Source: JAXDTI01 sp034090045
Lineage (GTDB): Bacteria; Actinomycetota; Actinomycetes; Actinomycetales; Actinomycetaceae
DNA: 64,000 bases
Direction of reading: 5' to 3'
Assembly: GCA_034090045.1 (NCBI GenBank)
Contig: JAXDTI010000003.1
Location: 186,001-250,000 of the forward strand
In this document: piece by piece, positions 49,415 through 58,365 of the stretch
Layout of the letters: the number at the start of each line of letters is the position of its first letter
Numbering within the stretch: position 1 is the stretch's first letter
The notes under the pieces: model-generated
Database searches by the model: none
Seen by the model: only the letters and a program-made list of their open reading frames with translations
What the model was told of the DNA's origin: nothing
Position numbers and translations under genes: made by a program

Positions 49415-52400
49415 TGACGCACCACATGATGTAAAACAGCGTCGATTTGCGGACTGTGCTTCCTCAATCCGAGAGCATCAAACAGCTCGGCCGCTTCGGT
49501 GTCCTCGTCACGAACCTCACCGTCGCTACGCACCCAGGCAATCATCTGTGCGAGCTGTTCATCCGAATACGCTGCAAGCGGCAGACCGGCAGCTATCGCT
49601 GGGCGTTGCATCCGACCAGGACTCTCCACTTCAGTTTCAAGTTCTGATTCAACATCGGTTCCTGACGCTGTCTCACTGTCATGCTCCACCCCGGATTCAG
49701 GAACTTCAGGATCAACAGAGCCCGCAGAATTCGGTTCGCTGGGCTCCTCACCGGATTCTTCTGAAACAGCTGTCTCCAAGTCTTGCTTTTGAGTATCCTC
49801 TACAGGCTCCGGCTGCGCAGTTTCTGTAACTCCACCGGGCATACCTGCGGTGATATCCAAGACCTGATTCAAGATTTTTTCGGCTTCACCCTGCGGATCC
49901 ATAAAAACGGCAGCGGAATAGGCGGTACAAACCCGCCAACCGCGACTAACCAAGTCTTCACGTCGATGGCGTAGCCTGCCGCGCAGAGATTCTTCCGCGA
50001 CGCTGTTGTGATCATCAGAGAGCACCGCCACCAGGAACTCTTCCGGATAATCAGGGTGTCCTACAGCCAGCGGAATTTGCAGACCCTCATCAGCACCATA
50101 ATCCGGCACAACATTGAGACCCATCGCGAAAACCCGGGACGCCAAGTCTGTCATAACTCGACTGGAGGCTGCATCCTCCGTGTCGGCATCAACACTAAGC
50201 TGCTGGGGTTTGCGTGCCGTATCCATCAAAGCGGCAAGCATCCGCGGACCGTCCGAAGTGAGACGATCACTATCCAGGTCTTCCGGCGTGAAAGCAGCCA
50301 CCACGCTCAACCGTGAACGCACCGCACAAAGCGCTGTCACCAGTAAAGACTCCCCATCTTCCCGGCTGAGGTTTCCGAACTCATGCAACAACCTGCCGTG
50401 CGGAGTTTTACCGTATCCGACCGCTAAAATAATGTCATCACGAACCAGACCGGCAGCCTTTTCAACCGGCAGAATCCGGAACGGCTCAGCTGCAGCATTC
50501 GCGAAATAGCTGTCGGTGTCGGGAGCTTGCGCAGCTGCAGCAACGAAAGCCTGGGTGAGGCGGCTAGCGTGCCGCTCATTGAGTGCCAGTACCGCTAGTG
50601 AACGTTCTGGAGTGTTGCGAGCCTGCTGCATCACCAGGTCAATAACCGCTTCGACCTCTTCTTTTGTAGACTCGATAGCCTGACTGTCCGGTGAGGGCAT
50701 CCCCCTGCCGTCAACAGTGATGAGTTGCATAGCGCAGCTCGGTCTGGCCTGCGGAACGGCAAGAACCTGGGTGGCGTATCCATGCTCAGCCAAGAATGCG
50801 TCTATTTGCGGGTTCGACTGTTCACGGTCGGGCGGTAACTGTACCACCGGCAGGTTTTTCTTCAAGTCGCCTAGGGTTCCGCCCGGTCTGTGTGAATCAG
50901 CAAACACTACCAGTTGCCGGGCGCGAGCAATTGCGGGCACCAACTGTGCCACATCAGTGGAATCCGTGTCCACGAGGACCACTAAATCAACCTGACGCCC
51001 TCCCGGGAAAACCTGAGGAACCTGTGCGGGATGCAACATGATAATAGGTGTCAGCATCCCCACCAGCGGATACTGTTCAAGGAGTGTGGTGGCATCTAGG
51101 TTCTCACTAACGGGGGTGCGCTCCAACTCTTCGGCTGCCTCACGGTTCTCATCTACGAGCAGCGCCACCCGATTCGCAAACTCTGCACGAACCTGAACAG
51201 CCAGCGATGCTACCTGTTCACTATCGAGTTCCACAAGACGGTTAGTCATCTCGTCCAAAGCCGCACCATCGTAGGCTGCCAGTAGACGATTCGACCTGAG
51301 AATGTGTGCCAGCGCCGATGCCCACCATGCCAAATCCAGTTCAGCGTCAAGCAAATCATCAGCCACCCGGCGTTCCCGCATATCCGAAACTAACTCACCA
51401 AGCCCCAGCTCTTTAATGTCGCGCTGCACCTCAACGCGTTTAGGTAACTGGCGGGCACTCGGCTCGTGTTTTGCGAGGGAATCAATAATGTTCACTAACT
51501 CCGGGAGCGGCTTACCCAAGAGGTCTCCCAGTTCATCTTCGGTATAGGCATTAATTGTTTCCAGGGCTGAAACCAGGTTACGGAAACCTACAATCATTCG
51601 GTCCATATCGGAGGGCACCACCGGCCAACCACTCGCATCAGAGTGTTGCCGCCACAGGTTGCGGCGCTCCTGGACACGCACCAGCTCCTCATGTAAATCA
51701 TCTACTTTTCGACCCGGGCGAACCAGCGCCTGTGCCTGTTTCACGAGCCGCTTACGCACCGAACCTTTCATGTTCAAGGCGTGTTCTTCACGCCATTTCT
51801 TTGAGGCGGTCGCAATAACCATATCTGCGGCGCTGCGCTCAAACACCTGCGGCTTGAATACTTCGAGGGCAGAGCGAATATCGTCAAGCATCGCCAACTG
51901 TTCACCCCAGGCATTTAAGGTCTCGGCACGTCGCAAACCGGTCTCTTTCGCGGTGCGTTGAATATCGGCGCGCACCTCCGGCAAAAGGTTAATCGAAACC
52001 GCCCTGACATTGCCGAGAACCTCAGTGACCTCCTCGGGGGTCTCGATAGTGACTCCAAGCCACGGATTCAGAGCACGCGATTCGTCAAAAAAACCGGCAT
52101 CTGCGGCGCGATGCAACACCTGGCGTGCCCGCTCAGCCCCATCGGAAGCCAGGTTCGTGAGCTGCTCTGGAGCAAAACGTACCCGGGTGCGCGGGCCGGG
52201 TCTCATCGAAGTCAGATCGGTTAAAACCTGGAAAGCGTCATAGGCAGAAATCCCCCAAATCTCATGGGCGTCATGTAGCCCGTGAGCGTATCCGCTGAGC
52301 TTAGCCCGCAAATCTGCTAACTGTGTGCGAGCAATCTGTGTCTCGTGGCTCACCGGTTCATGCCCGCCTCGCTCATTGAGCAGTCTCGCCAACTGCCCAA

Positions 52401-53523
52401 CATAGGCATCAATCGGGGCATCCGCATCAGTGAGATCTGCTACTGCATCACGTAACCCGGCGTCTGTCAGCCGAGACACTGCCGCATCCGCAACCCGACT
52501 GTCGCCGACAACCACAGCCATCGTGCGACCTGCCAGCATATTGTCTGCCAACATAGCAGCCAACACTGCAGGTGCATCGGATTTCGGTCCCCCATCGAGA
52601 TAAAGGTCGCAGCCGCTCGCCACCGCGTCCAGGATATCGTGTTCCGGGGCGTTCAAATCGCCGAAACCGTGTTCCACTTTCGGGTCACGGTCGGTAGGCA
52701 CCGGCTCCGGTAATTCTCGGTGACGATAACTACCGGCAGCGGCATCACCGGAGGAACGCACCACCTCATCGAGCAGGTCAGAGGAATTTAAGTCGAGTGT
52801 ACCCAAGTCGGCAATAATTCGCTGAAGCGGATGCTGGTAGCGGCCAATCTGCAAGGAATCATAGAGTTCCATAGCAGCCAGCCGACCGTTCACTAGCTCT
52901 CTGAGAGCCGGAAGTACCGCAGCCGGGGAGAATCCACCCGGCGTGTCAGCCAACCCAAGAATCCCCCCAACACGATCCCCCAGACCATAGGACTCGATTT
53001 TTTCCGCAAGTGTCGGCCACGGCCGCAGTTGCCCGTAGACAGAAAAAGCGAAATCGTCGCTGCCGGCAGGGATCATGCGCACCGGTATCAGCAGTGCCGG
53101 ACCGGTTACTGTCTCTGGCTGTGCTGCACCAACAGCGGTGTTGTCGGTAGTCTCCGCAATCCCGGGATAACCCCCGTCAGCGATAACCCGGTTTCGCCAA
53201 GAAACAGTCCCCACAGCGAGGGAAAGCTCAGAGAGACCATGCTGGCGATAAATTCTCTCCCCAGCTGCCCACAGGTCACGAGCTTTCAACAGTGCATGGG
53301 CGAATGCTCGCGGCTCCCGAATCAGGGAAGACAGTTTCGTTTCTTGACCGGAATACAGCTGAGCTAGCCCGCTGGGATGAGCGGCGCTGAGCTCCACAAA
53401 CACCGAGTCCGTATCGGTGTCTATACTGTGTTGGAGTCCGTCTCGCCACTTCCGTAACGCCTTTGACTGATAGGCCTGCAGTGGCTCGATGTTTTCCAGG
53501 TTGTTGTTGTCTGCAGCTTTCAC
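49411..53523 (-). CDS. Large helicase/nuclease-like protein with altered catalytic motifs
   Basis: 1370 residues. The layout is that of actinobacterial superfamily-1 helicases with a C-terminal nuclease. An N-terminal domain (1-290) precedes the site of motif I (DLYLDGGPKSDAP, 307-318, where GPPGTGKT is expected). A long helical insert follows (400-800), then the motif II region (VVLVDTDSTD, 848-857, instead of DEAS-like) and the motif V/VI region (DDIILAVGYGKTP, then LLVTALCAVRS, 1029-1070, where VAITRAR is usual). A Vsr/MTES_1575-like nuclease fold spans 1140-1215 (SRGWRVCTAYSAAVFMDP), then a Glu/Ser linker (1235-1302) and a C-terminal helical domain. The reading frame is intact, so an ATPase-dead scaffold is likely. 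GTG start without a clear ribosome binding site. Confidence 0.75.
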   Translation of the reverse strand: MKAADNNNLENIEPLQAYQSKALRKWRDGLQHSIDTDTDSVFVELSAAHPSGLAQLYSGQETKLSSLIREPRAFAHALLKARDLWAAGERIYRQHGLSELSLAVGTVSWRNRVIADGGYPGIAETTDNTAVGAAQPETVTGPALLIPVRMIPAGSDDFAFSVYGQLRPWPTLAEKIESYGLGDRVGGILGLADTPGGFSPAAVLPALRELVNGRLAAMELYDSLQIGRYQHPLQRIIADLGTLDLNSSDLLDEVVRSSGDAAAGSYRHRELPEPVPTDRDPKVEHGFGDLNAPEHDILDAVASGCDLYLDGGPKSDAPAVLAAMLADNMLAGRTMAVVVGDSRVADAAVSRLTDAGLRDAVADLTDADAPIDAYVGQLARLLNERGGHEPVSHETQIARTQLADLRAKLSGYAHGLHDAHEIWGISAYDAFQVLTDLTSMRPGPRTRVRFAPEQLTNLASDGAERARQVLHRAADAGFFDESRALNPWLGVTIETPEEVTEVLGNVRAVSINLLPEVRADIQRTAKETGLRRAETLNAWGEQLAMLDDIRSALEVFKPQVFERSAADMVIATASKKWREEHALNMKGSVRKRLVKQAQALVRPGRKVDDLHEELVRVQERRNLWRQHSDASGWPVVPSDMDRMIVGFRNLVSALETINAYTEDELGDLLGKPLPELVNIIDSLAKHEPSARQLPKRVEVQRDIKELGLGELVSDMRERRVADDLLDAELDLAWWASALAHILRSNRLLAAYDGAALDEMTNRLVELDSEQVASLAVQVRAEFANRVALLVDENREAAEELERTPVSENLDATTLLEQYPLVGMLTPIIMLHPAQVPQVFPGGRQVDLVVLVDTDSTDVAQLVPAIARARQLVVFADSHRPGGTLGDLKKNLPVVQLPPDREQSNPQIDAFLAEHGYATQVLAVPQARPSCAMQLITVDGRGMPSPDSQAIESTKEEVEAVIDLVMQQARNTPERSLAVLALNERHASRLTQAFVAAAAQAPDTDSYFANAAAEPFRILPVEKAAGLVRDDIILAVGYGKTPHGRLLHEFGNLSREDGESLLVTALCAVRSRLSVVAAFTPEDLDSDRLTSDGPRMLAALMDTARKPQQLSVDADTEDAASSRVMTDLASRVFAMGLNVVPDYGADEGLQIPLAVGHPDYPEEFLVAVLSDDHNSVAEESLRGRLRHRREDLVSRGWRVCTAYSAAVFMDPQGEAEKILNQVLDITAGMPGGVTETAQPEPVEDTQKQDLETAVSEESGEEPSEPNSAGSVDPEVPESGVEHDSETASGTDVESELETEVESPGRMQRPAIAAGLPLAAYSDEQLAQMIAWVRSDGEVRDEDTEAAELFDALGLRKHSPQIDAVLHHVVRQ

Positions 53524-53623
53524 AATGCTAATTTACTTGACCAGCCGAGATTATAGGCTGTGGCGTGCCGAAATCATCGCAAATGCGTAAACTGCCGAGA
53601 CGCATGGAGCATTTCTCGTGCGG

Positions 53624-53696
53624 TGCCCCCGAGACGATTCGAACGTCCGACACCCGCTTTAGGAGAGCGGTGCTCTATCCCCTGAGCTACGAGGGC
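53624..53696 (-). tRNA. tRNA-Arg (CCT)
   Basis: Minus-strand cloverleaf: acceptor GCCCTCG/CGGGGGC (one T-G pair), D-arm AGCTCAGGGGATAGAGC, anticodon stem CCGCT/AGCGG with loop CTCCTAA, and T-arm GGACGTTCGAATCGTCT. Anticodon CCT reads AGG (Arg). CCA is not encoded. It lies between the universal stress protein gene and the pseudo-helicase. Confidence 0.95.
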
Positions 53697-53766
53697 GACT
53701 GGGCGGTTAAGCCCAAACAACCCTATCAAAACCTTTACCTCTGCGACATGGTCGCTACCGAGAAAC

Positions 53767-54681
53767 TCAACGCGAACTGGGCACCACCATGACCGGAACC
53801 GGAGACTCCTGAAGCACAACCTGAGAGGTTGAACCGAGTAGCACTCCCCGAACCCCACCACGACCGTGGGTACCAACAACCAGCATATCCACCGATTTGG
53901 CGTAATCTAGCAAAGTATCGGCGGGGTCTCCGTCAAGAACCTGAACCTCCGCCTGGATCCCTGCTGTCTCGATAGATTCCGCTATCGCCTGCTCGGTTTC
54001 TTCAGTTGCGGCCTGAATAATAGCTGGCGTATCGCCACTGACGGTCATCCAAGGTATCGCCGCCATACTCCTGGTCAGTGGCATTGCTCGTATCACGTCG
54101 AGGTGGGCACCCCAGAGTTCCGCCTCAGTGATCGCTTGGCTCAAAGAGGATGTAGCCGGACGTGAACCGTCAGTACCAACAGCAATTCGGTGTACCTCAT
54201 GACGTTTTCCAGCCGTTTCGCCGGGAACAATAACTACTGGACAGCTTGAATAGCCGGGCAGGGCAGCCGGAATCGCACCGAGGAGCCGGTCTGCAAAACC
54301 ACCGCCACCACGCGAACCCAACACTATGAGCTGAGAGCTTTCGGATTTACGACGCAGAATTCCGGTAGGATTACCGGGCAGAACCGTTCGAGTAACTTGA
54401 AGTTGATGTTTCCCAGCGAGGTGATCAGCCGCATCATCCACGACCCGTTGGGCACCGGCACGGAGGGTTTCCTCACTCGACAATCCAGAATCCGCCGAGT
54501 AGGAAGGCAGCGCATAGGCACATACAAGTTCAATTTCGGAACCATCCAGGCGGGCTCGTGCAGCAGCGAAATCGACAGCGTTCAAGCTTTCGGGGGAACC
54601 GTCAACTCCAACGACAATCCGCTTGTGAGTAGTCGCGGCATCTTTTCTTGATCTAGTTTTACAGTCTTTTGTGTTATCCAT
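53767..54681 (-). CDS. Universal stress protein, tandem UspA domains
   Basis: About 304 residues with two UspA domains. The first starts at KRIVVGVDGSPESLNAVDFA and ends with VLGSRGGGGFADRLLGAIPA; the second begins at RIAVGTDGSRPATSSL and ends with VVGTHGRGGVRGVLLGSTSQ. The second fits the ATP-binding pattern G-2X-G-9X-G-S/T; the first has Ala at the last position, so it may bind nucleotide differently. Start at the ATG at 54681, with AAAGGAG five bases upstream. Tandem USPs are common in actinobacteria and are usually induced under starvation or low oxygen. The tRNA-Arg is downstream, the NlpC gene upstream. Confidence 0.93.
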   Translation of the reverse strand: MDNTKDCKTRSRKDAATTHKRIVVGVDGSPESLNAVDFAAARARLDGSEIELVCAYALPSYSADSGLSSEETLRAGAQRVVDDAADHLAGKHQLQVTRTVLPGNPTGILRRKSESSQLIVLGSRGGGGFADRLLGAIPAALPGYSSCPVVIVPGETAGKRHEVHRIAVGTDGSRPATSSLSQAITEAELWGAHLDVIRAMPLTRSMAAIPWMTVSGDTPAIIQAATEETEQAIAESIETAGIQAEVQVLDGDPADTLLDYAKSVDMLVVGTHGRGGVRGVLLGSTSQVVLQESPVPVMVVPSSR

Positions 54682-54782
54682 GTCATCTCCTTTGATGCTC
54701 CTGCCCCCTCCATTCTCGGACATCTACCCTATGTTAGGTGTAAGAATACGGAGCAAGAGTAGGAAACAGGATAACCTAGTAT

Positions 54783-54818
54783 CAAAAAGGTTGGAACCGG
54801 CTAGACCGATTCCAACCT
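54783..54818 (-). terminator. Intrinsic terminator after the NlpC/P60 gene
   Basis: Minus strand: AGGTTGGAA and TTCCAACCT pair, extended by CGG/CCG, followed by TTTTTGATAC. It lies 14 bases after the NlpC gene stop and before the universal stress gene. Confidence 0.9.
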
Positions 54819-54831
54819 AAAAACGCTCTAT

Positions 54832-55581
54832 TCAGAAGCGCACAACATTTGTAAACCCGCCCCACCCCATGGGGTTCACGTGTACTACATCACCGGGCAT
54901 GGGAGCTTCTATAACCTGACCGTTGCCGATGTATATAGCAACATGATTTGGCTGCCAGAGTATATCCCCGGGCTGAGCTGCAGAAAGGGGCAGTAGCGTA
55001 CCCGCGGCAGCCATGGCTCCGGTGGTACGAGGCAGGGACTTTCCGTTTTGAGCATAGACGTAACCTACAAAGCCGGAGCAATCAAAACCGGCCGGGCTAG
55101 TTCCACCCCAGACATACGGAACTCCCTGTAACGCCATTGCTGACGCTACGATAGAATTCGCATTTGCGGGAGCGGCGACTTTAGCAAAGCCACTGTTTTG
55201 AGCAACAGTAGCATTATCATCAGCGGCATTATTATTTTGACCATCCCGACTAGTATCGGTTTGGGGTGCCGCTACCTGGGCGGTAACCGAGGCGGCAGCG
55301 AACTCGGCACCAGCGGGAGCCGCAATATTCTGGTTGCTGCTCACCTTGTCAATCAAATCCGAGGTGAGAGCCGCAGTGTTAACGGATGCGGTATTAACGG
55401 CCGGACCGCTAGCTAAAGCAGAGGGAAGTGCACCGCCAATAACGGTGGTCAGCGCAACACCGGAAGCCGCTACCGCAACAACTTTACGACGCGCATCAGA
55501 GCTAGCAACAGCATTCACGGCATCTGTCAGTGGTGTTACCGGTCGGCAGGCGGCGCGGTGGCGGGCGGCTTGTTTAGTCAT
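54832..55581 (-). CDS. Secreted NlpC/P60 cell-wall endopeptidase
   Basis: About 249 residues. A long signal region (RRKVVAVAASGVALTTVIGGALPSALASG, with a likely AxA cleavage near LASG) is followed by a Ala/Asn/Ser-rich linker and a C-terminal C40 peptidase domain. The catalytic Cys is in GTSPAGFDCSGFVGYVY, and the His is in PNHVAIYIGNGQVIEA. Such enzymes cut the stem peptide of peptidoglycan during growth and division. Start at the ATG at 55581 after GGGAAGAGAG; a longer frame adds 11 residues without support. The 118-base upstream region contains TATAAC and TGTGACA boxes that could be a promoter. Confidence 0.93.
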   Translation of the reverse strand: MTKQAARHRAACRPVTPLTDAVNAVASSDARRKVVAVAASGVALTTVIGGALPSALASGPAVNTASVNTAALTSDLIDKVSSNQNIAAPAGAEFAAASVTAQVAAPQTDTSRDGQNNNAADDNATVAQNSGFAKVAAPANANSIVASAMALQGVPYVWGGTSPAGFDCSGFVGYVYAQNGKSLPRTTGAMAAAGTLLPLSAAQPGDILWQPNHVAIYIGNGQVIEAPMPGDVVHVNPMGWGGFTNVVRF

Positions 55582-55699
55582 TGCATCTCTCTTCCCTTTG
55601 GTCCATCCCCACACGGAAGAACCCTTGATAACAAAATGTTATAGGAGAAAAAACGAAATGTCACATTTTGGTAACAGATTGATTGTATTTTAGCTCACA

Positions 55700-56386
55700 C
55701 TATTGTATATTTTTAATAAAGATGTGCCGTGCAATCTCCTCGGTCAGCAACTCAGAGACATCAGGAGAATCCGCCAGAGCAATAGTGCATGCCTCGTATC
55801 GGGAAGTCGCAATAACCACCGAGCCGACACCGACACCCAAGTCGTGAATCAGACCGAGAACCTGAGGCATTGACTGAATCACCTCACCGAAACGCGCAAC
55901 TGTCGCGATGACCGACTCGTCGTTCGGTTTCTGGAGTACGGCAACCCCCAGCGCCTGCTCACCCTCGGTACGTTGAGCCCCGGAGCGCGGAATCGGGTTA
56001 CCGTAAGGGTCGTATTGAGGATTTCCAAGCAAATCAACGAGCCTGTCTGCCGCCTCGTCTCCTATCACGTGTTCCCAACGGCACGCCTCCTCGTGAGCAT
56101 CCGTCCAATCCATGCCGAGTACATCAACCAGCAGCCGCTCAGCTAGTCGATGTTTACGCATTATTGAAGTGGCAATCTGCTGCCCCTCGGGAGTGAGTGA
56201 CATACGACGATCCTCACCGACATTCACCAGCCCCGAACGCTCCAGACGCGAAACCGTTTGAGACACTGTAGGTCCAGAGTGCCCGAGCCGATCAGCAATA
56301 CGCGCACGCAACGGAACTATACCGTCTTCACCGAGCTCATAGATGCTCTTCAGATACATTTCCGTGGTGTCAATCAGGTCTCTCAC
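55700..56386 (-). CDS. DtxR/IdeR-type iron-dependent repressor
   Basis: Metal-activated repressor of 228 residues. The winged-helix domain has the GPTVSQTVSRLERSGL recognition helix. Counted from the GTG at 56386, the ligands fall where DtxR has them: Met10, Cys102, Glu105 and His106 (primary site), and His79, Glu83 and His98 (ancillary site). The C-terminal SH3-like domain is present. That pattern fits Fe2+ sensing and the IdeR/DtxR group better than manganese-type MntR. The GTG has AGGGGG six bases upstream; the earlier ATG at 56413 is unlikely. It diverges from serC. I see no clear 19-base iron box near it. Confidence 0.95.
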   Translation of the reverse strand: MRDLIDTTEMYLKSIYELGEDGIVPLRARIADRLGHSGPTVSQTVSRLERSGLVNVGEDRRMSLTPEGQQIATSIMRKHRLAERLLVDVLGMDWTDAHEEACRWEHVIGDEAADRLVDLLGNPQYDPYGNPIPRSGAQRTEGEQALGVAVLQKPNDESVIATVARFGEVIQSMPQVLGLIHDLGVGVGSVVIATSRYEACTIALADSPDVSELLTEEIARHIFIKNIQ

Positions 56387-56474
56387 CTCGGACCCCCTCT
56401 CGTTCAAAACCATCCTACTCAGGCATCCTGGACATGCCCTGGGGGAGTTCCGCCTTTGCGGTAAATTTACAGGT

Positions 56475-57593
56475 ATGATTCAGATTCCTTCAGACATGTT
56501 ACCCGCTGACGGTCGTTTCGGTTCCGGTCCAAGCCCTATCGGTCATGGTCACGTGCGCGCTCTCGACAGTTTCGGCGTCATGGGCACCTCACACCGCAAA
56601 CCGCCAGTAAAAAACCTGGTAAGTCAGATTCAAGAACAGGTCTGCGAACTGTTTTCAGTTCCCGAAGGTCACAGAGTCGTGCTCGGAAACGGTGGGGCTA
56701 CACTCTTTTGGTCAGCCGCCTGTGCGTCACTGATTCGCCATCGGAGCGCCCACGCAGTCCTCGGGGCGTTCTCAGAGAAGTTCTCGAAAGAAGCTGCGGG
56801 AGCGCCTTTCCTGGCAGATCCGGCAATTTTCCACGCTGATTTTGGGCAGTACCGCCCGGTAGCGCCAGTAGCGGATGCGGATGCTTATTGCTGGCCACAC
56901 AATGAAACCTCCACCGGTGTCGCTACCGCTGTGGAACGTCCGGAGGGCATTTCCGATGATGCGCTGGTGCTGATAGATGCAACCTCTATTGCGGGTGCGA
57001 TCGAGGTTAATCTCAACGGCATTGATGCCTATTATTTTTCTCCTCAAAAAGCCCTGGCATCCGATGGCGGACTTTGGCTGGCGGTAATGTCACCTGCCGC
57101 TTTGGCACGCGCCACCGAAATAGAGAGCCAGGCGGGCGTAAGCGGACGCTGGATTCCCTCGATTTTGAATGTGGCAACAGCGGCACGTAATTCGGAGAAG
57201 CACCAGACGTTGAATACTCCGGCGATTGCAACTCTGCTGCTGCTATCCCAACAGTTGGGTTGGATTCTCGACAATGGAGGTTTGCAGTTCTCTGCCCACC
57301 GGTGCCGCCAGTCTTCCGACACCCTGTATAGCTGGGCGGAGAAATCGGATTATGCCCACCCCTTCGTGGCAGACACCTCGCTGCGCTCCCCAGTGGTGGC
57401 AACCATTACTCTCGACGACCATATAGACGCAACCGAACTGCAGAAACACTTGACCGCGAACGGTATTGTGGACATTTCGGGATATCGCGCGGTGGGTGGA
57501 AACCAAATTCGTGTCGGCGTGTTTCCGACCGTAGATCCTGGCGATGTTGAGGCGCTGACTGCCTGTATAGACTATGTGGCTCAACGATTGTGA
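56475..57593 (+). CDS. serC: Phosphoserine aminotransferase SerC (actinobacterial type)
   Basis: PLP enzyme of serine synthesis (3-phosphohydroxypyruvate to phosphoserine). 372 residues from the ATG at 56475. Conserved blocks are FGSGPSPI at the N-terminus, MGTSHRKPPVKNLV, LGNGGATLFWSAA, HNETSTGVATAV and the PLP-binding FSPQKALASDGGL (Lys near 192). This divergent form is typical of actinobacteria. The upstream in-frame extension runs over the dtxR promoter region and is not used. The ribosome binding site (CAGG) is weak. Next comes the CDGSH gene after 76 bases. Confidence 0.93.
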   Translation: MIQIPSDMLPADGRFGSGPSPIGHGHVRALDSFGVMGTSHRKPPVKNLVSQIQEQVCELFSVPEGHRVVLGNGGATLFWSAACASLIRHRSAHAVLGAFSEKFSKEAAGAPFLADPAIFHADFGQYRPVAPVADADAYCWPHNETSTGVATAVERPEGISDDALVLIDATSIAGAIEVNLNGIDAYYFSPQKALASDGGLWLAVMSPAALARATEIESQAGVSGRWIPSILNVATAARNSEKHQTLNTPAIATLLLLSQQLGWILDNGGLQFSAHRCRQSSDTLYSWAEKSDYAHPFVADTSLRSPVVATITLDDHIDATELQKHLTANGIVDISGYRAVGGNQIRVGVFPTVDPGDVEALTACIDYVAQRL

Positions 57594-57669
57594 TTCGATG
57601 GGCGCGTCCGAGACGGAAGCGATAAACTACTGAGGAGGAACCAGCTTCCCAACGGAAAGGTGCTCGAAG

Positions 57670-58356
57670 ATGAGCGAAAGCAAAATCAAGATTCTCCCTA
57701 ATGGGCCGTATAAAGTAACCGGCGATGTGACGCTGGATGAAAAATTAATCGAGCCGGCACCTAAGCACTCTTTCCAGTGGCGGGAAGGACGCGAATTGCC
57801 GCAGGGTGAGGAGTACGCGCTTTGCCGTTGCGGTCATTCACATAACCCGCCGTTTTGTGACGGCACCCACGCCCAGATTGGTTTTACCGGACCAGAAACT
57901 GCAGACAAGACCCCGTATGCGGAGCGTATTGAGGTGTTTGAAGGGCCGCGTGTGGATGTAGCCGATGATCACCGTTGCGCGTTTGCGCGTTTTTGCCACG
58001 CCGACAATTCTGAGGTGTGGACGCTGACAATGACTGCCGAGGATGAGAAGCAGGAATCTTTAGCGCGTCACACTGCGGACGCCTGCCCGGCGGGTCGCAT
58101 GACAGTCCGGGAACACAGCGGGGAACTGGTTGAGCCGGATTTAGCAGAGCAGATCACGGTGGTGCAAGATCCACAAAACTACACGTCTGCGGGGTTGTAT
58201 GTCCAAGGCGGCATCGAATTGGAGGGCGCTGACGGGCAGCAGTACGAGACCCGCGAGCGCTATATGCTGTGTCGTTGCGGTCGCTCTCGTAACAAGCCGT
58301 TTTGCGACGCATCGCATATTCCTGCCCACTACGATGACGGTCACGCAATGGATTAG
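57670..58356 (+). CDS. Double CDGSH-type iron-sulfur protein
   Basis: 228 residues with two CDGSH-like [2Fe-2S] motifs: CRCGHSHNPPFCDGTH at 52-67 and CRCGRSRNKPFCDASH at 201-216. The second has Ala in place of the Gly of CDGSH. Between them is a Fer4_19-like segment (DDHRCAFARFCHADNSEVW... ARHTADACPAGRM) with two to three Cys. Tandem proteins of this sort exist in bacteria, with a role in redox or Fe-S transfer that is not well defined. Start ATG at 57670 after GAAAGG. The PPK2 gene starts 9 bases after its stop, so they are probably cotranscribed. The iron regulator DtxR is close by. Confidence 0.9.
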   Translation: MSESKIKILPNGPYKVTGDVTLDEKLIEPAPKHSFQWREGRELPQGEEYALCRCGHSHNPPFCDGTHAQIGFTGPETADKTPYAERIEVFEGPRVDVADDHRCAFARFCHADNSEVWTLTMTAEDEKQESLARHTADACPAGRMTVREHSGELVEPDLAEQITVVQDPQNYTSAGLYVQGGIELEGADGQQYETRERYMLCRCGRSRNKPFCDASHIPAHYDDGHAMD

Positions 58357-58365
58357 GTAAACCCG

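Noticed and set aside
55582..55699. c-di-AMP (ydaO) riboswitch before the NlpC/P60 gene, as seen in some actinobacteria
   Set aside because: The interval is about 118 bases, too short for the aptamer, and its conserved blocks are not visible.
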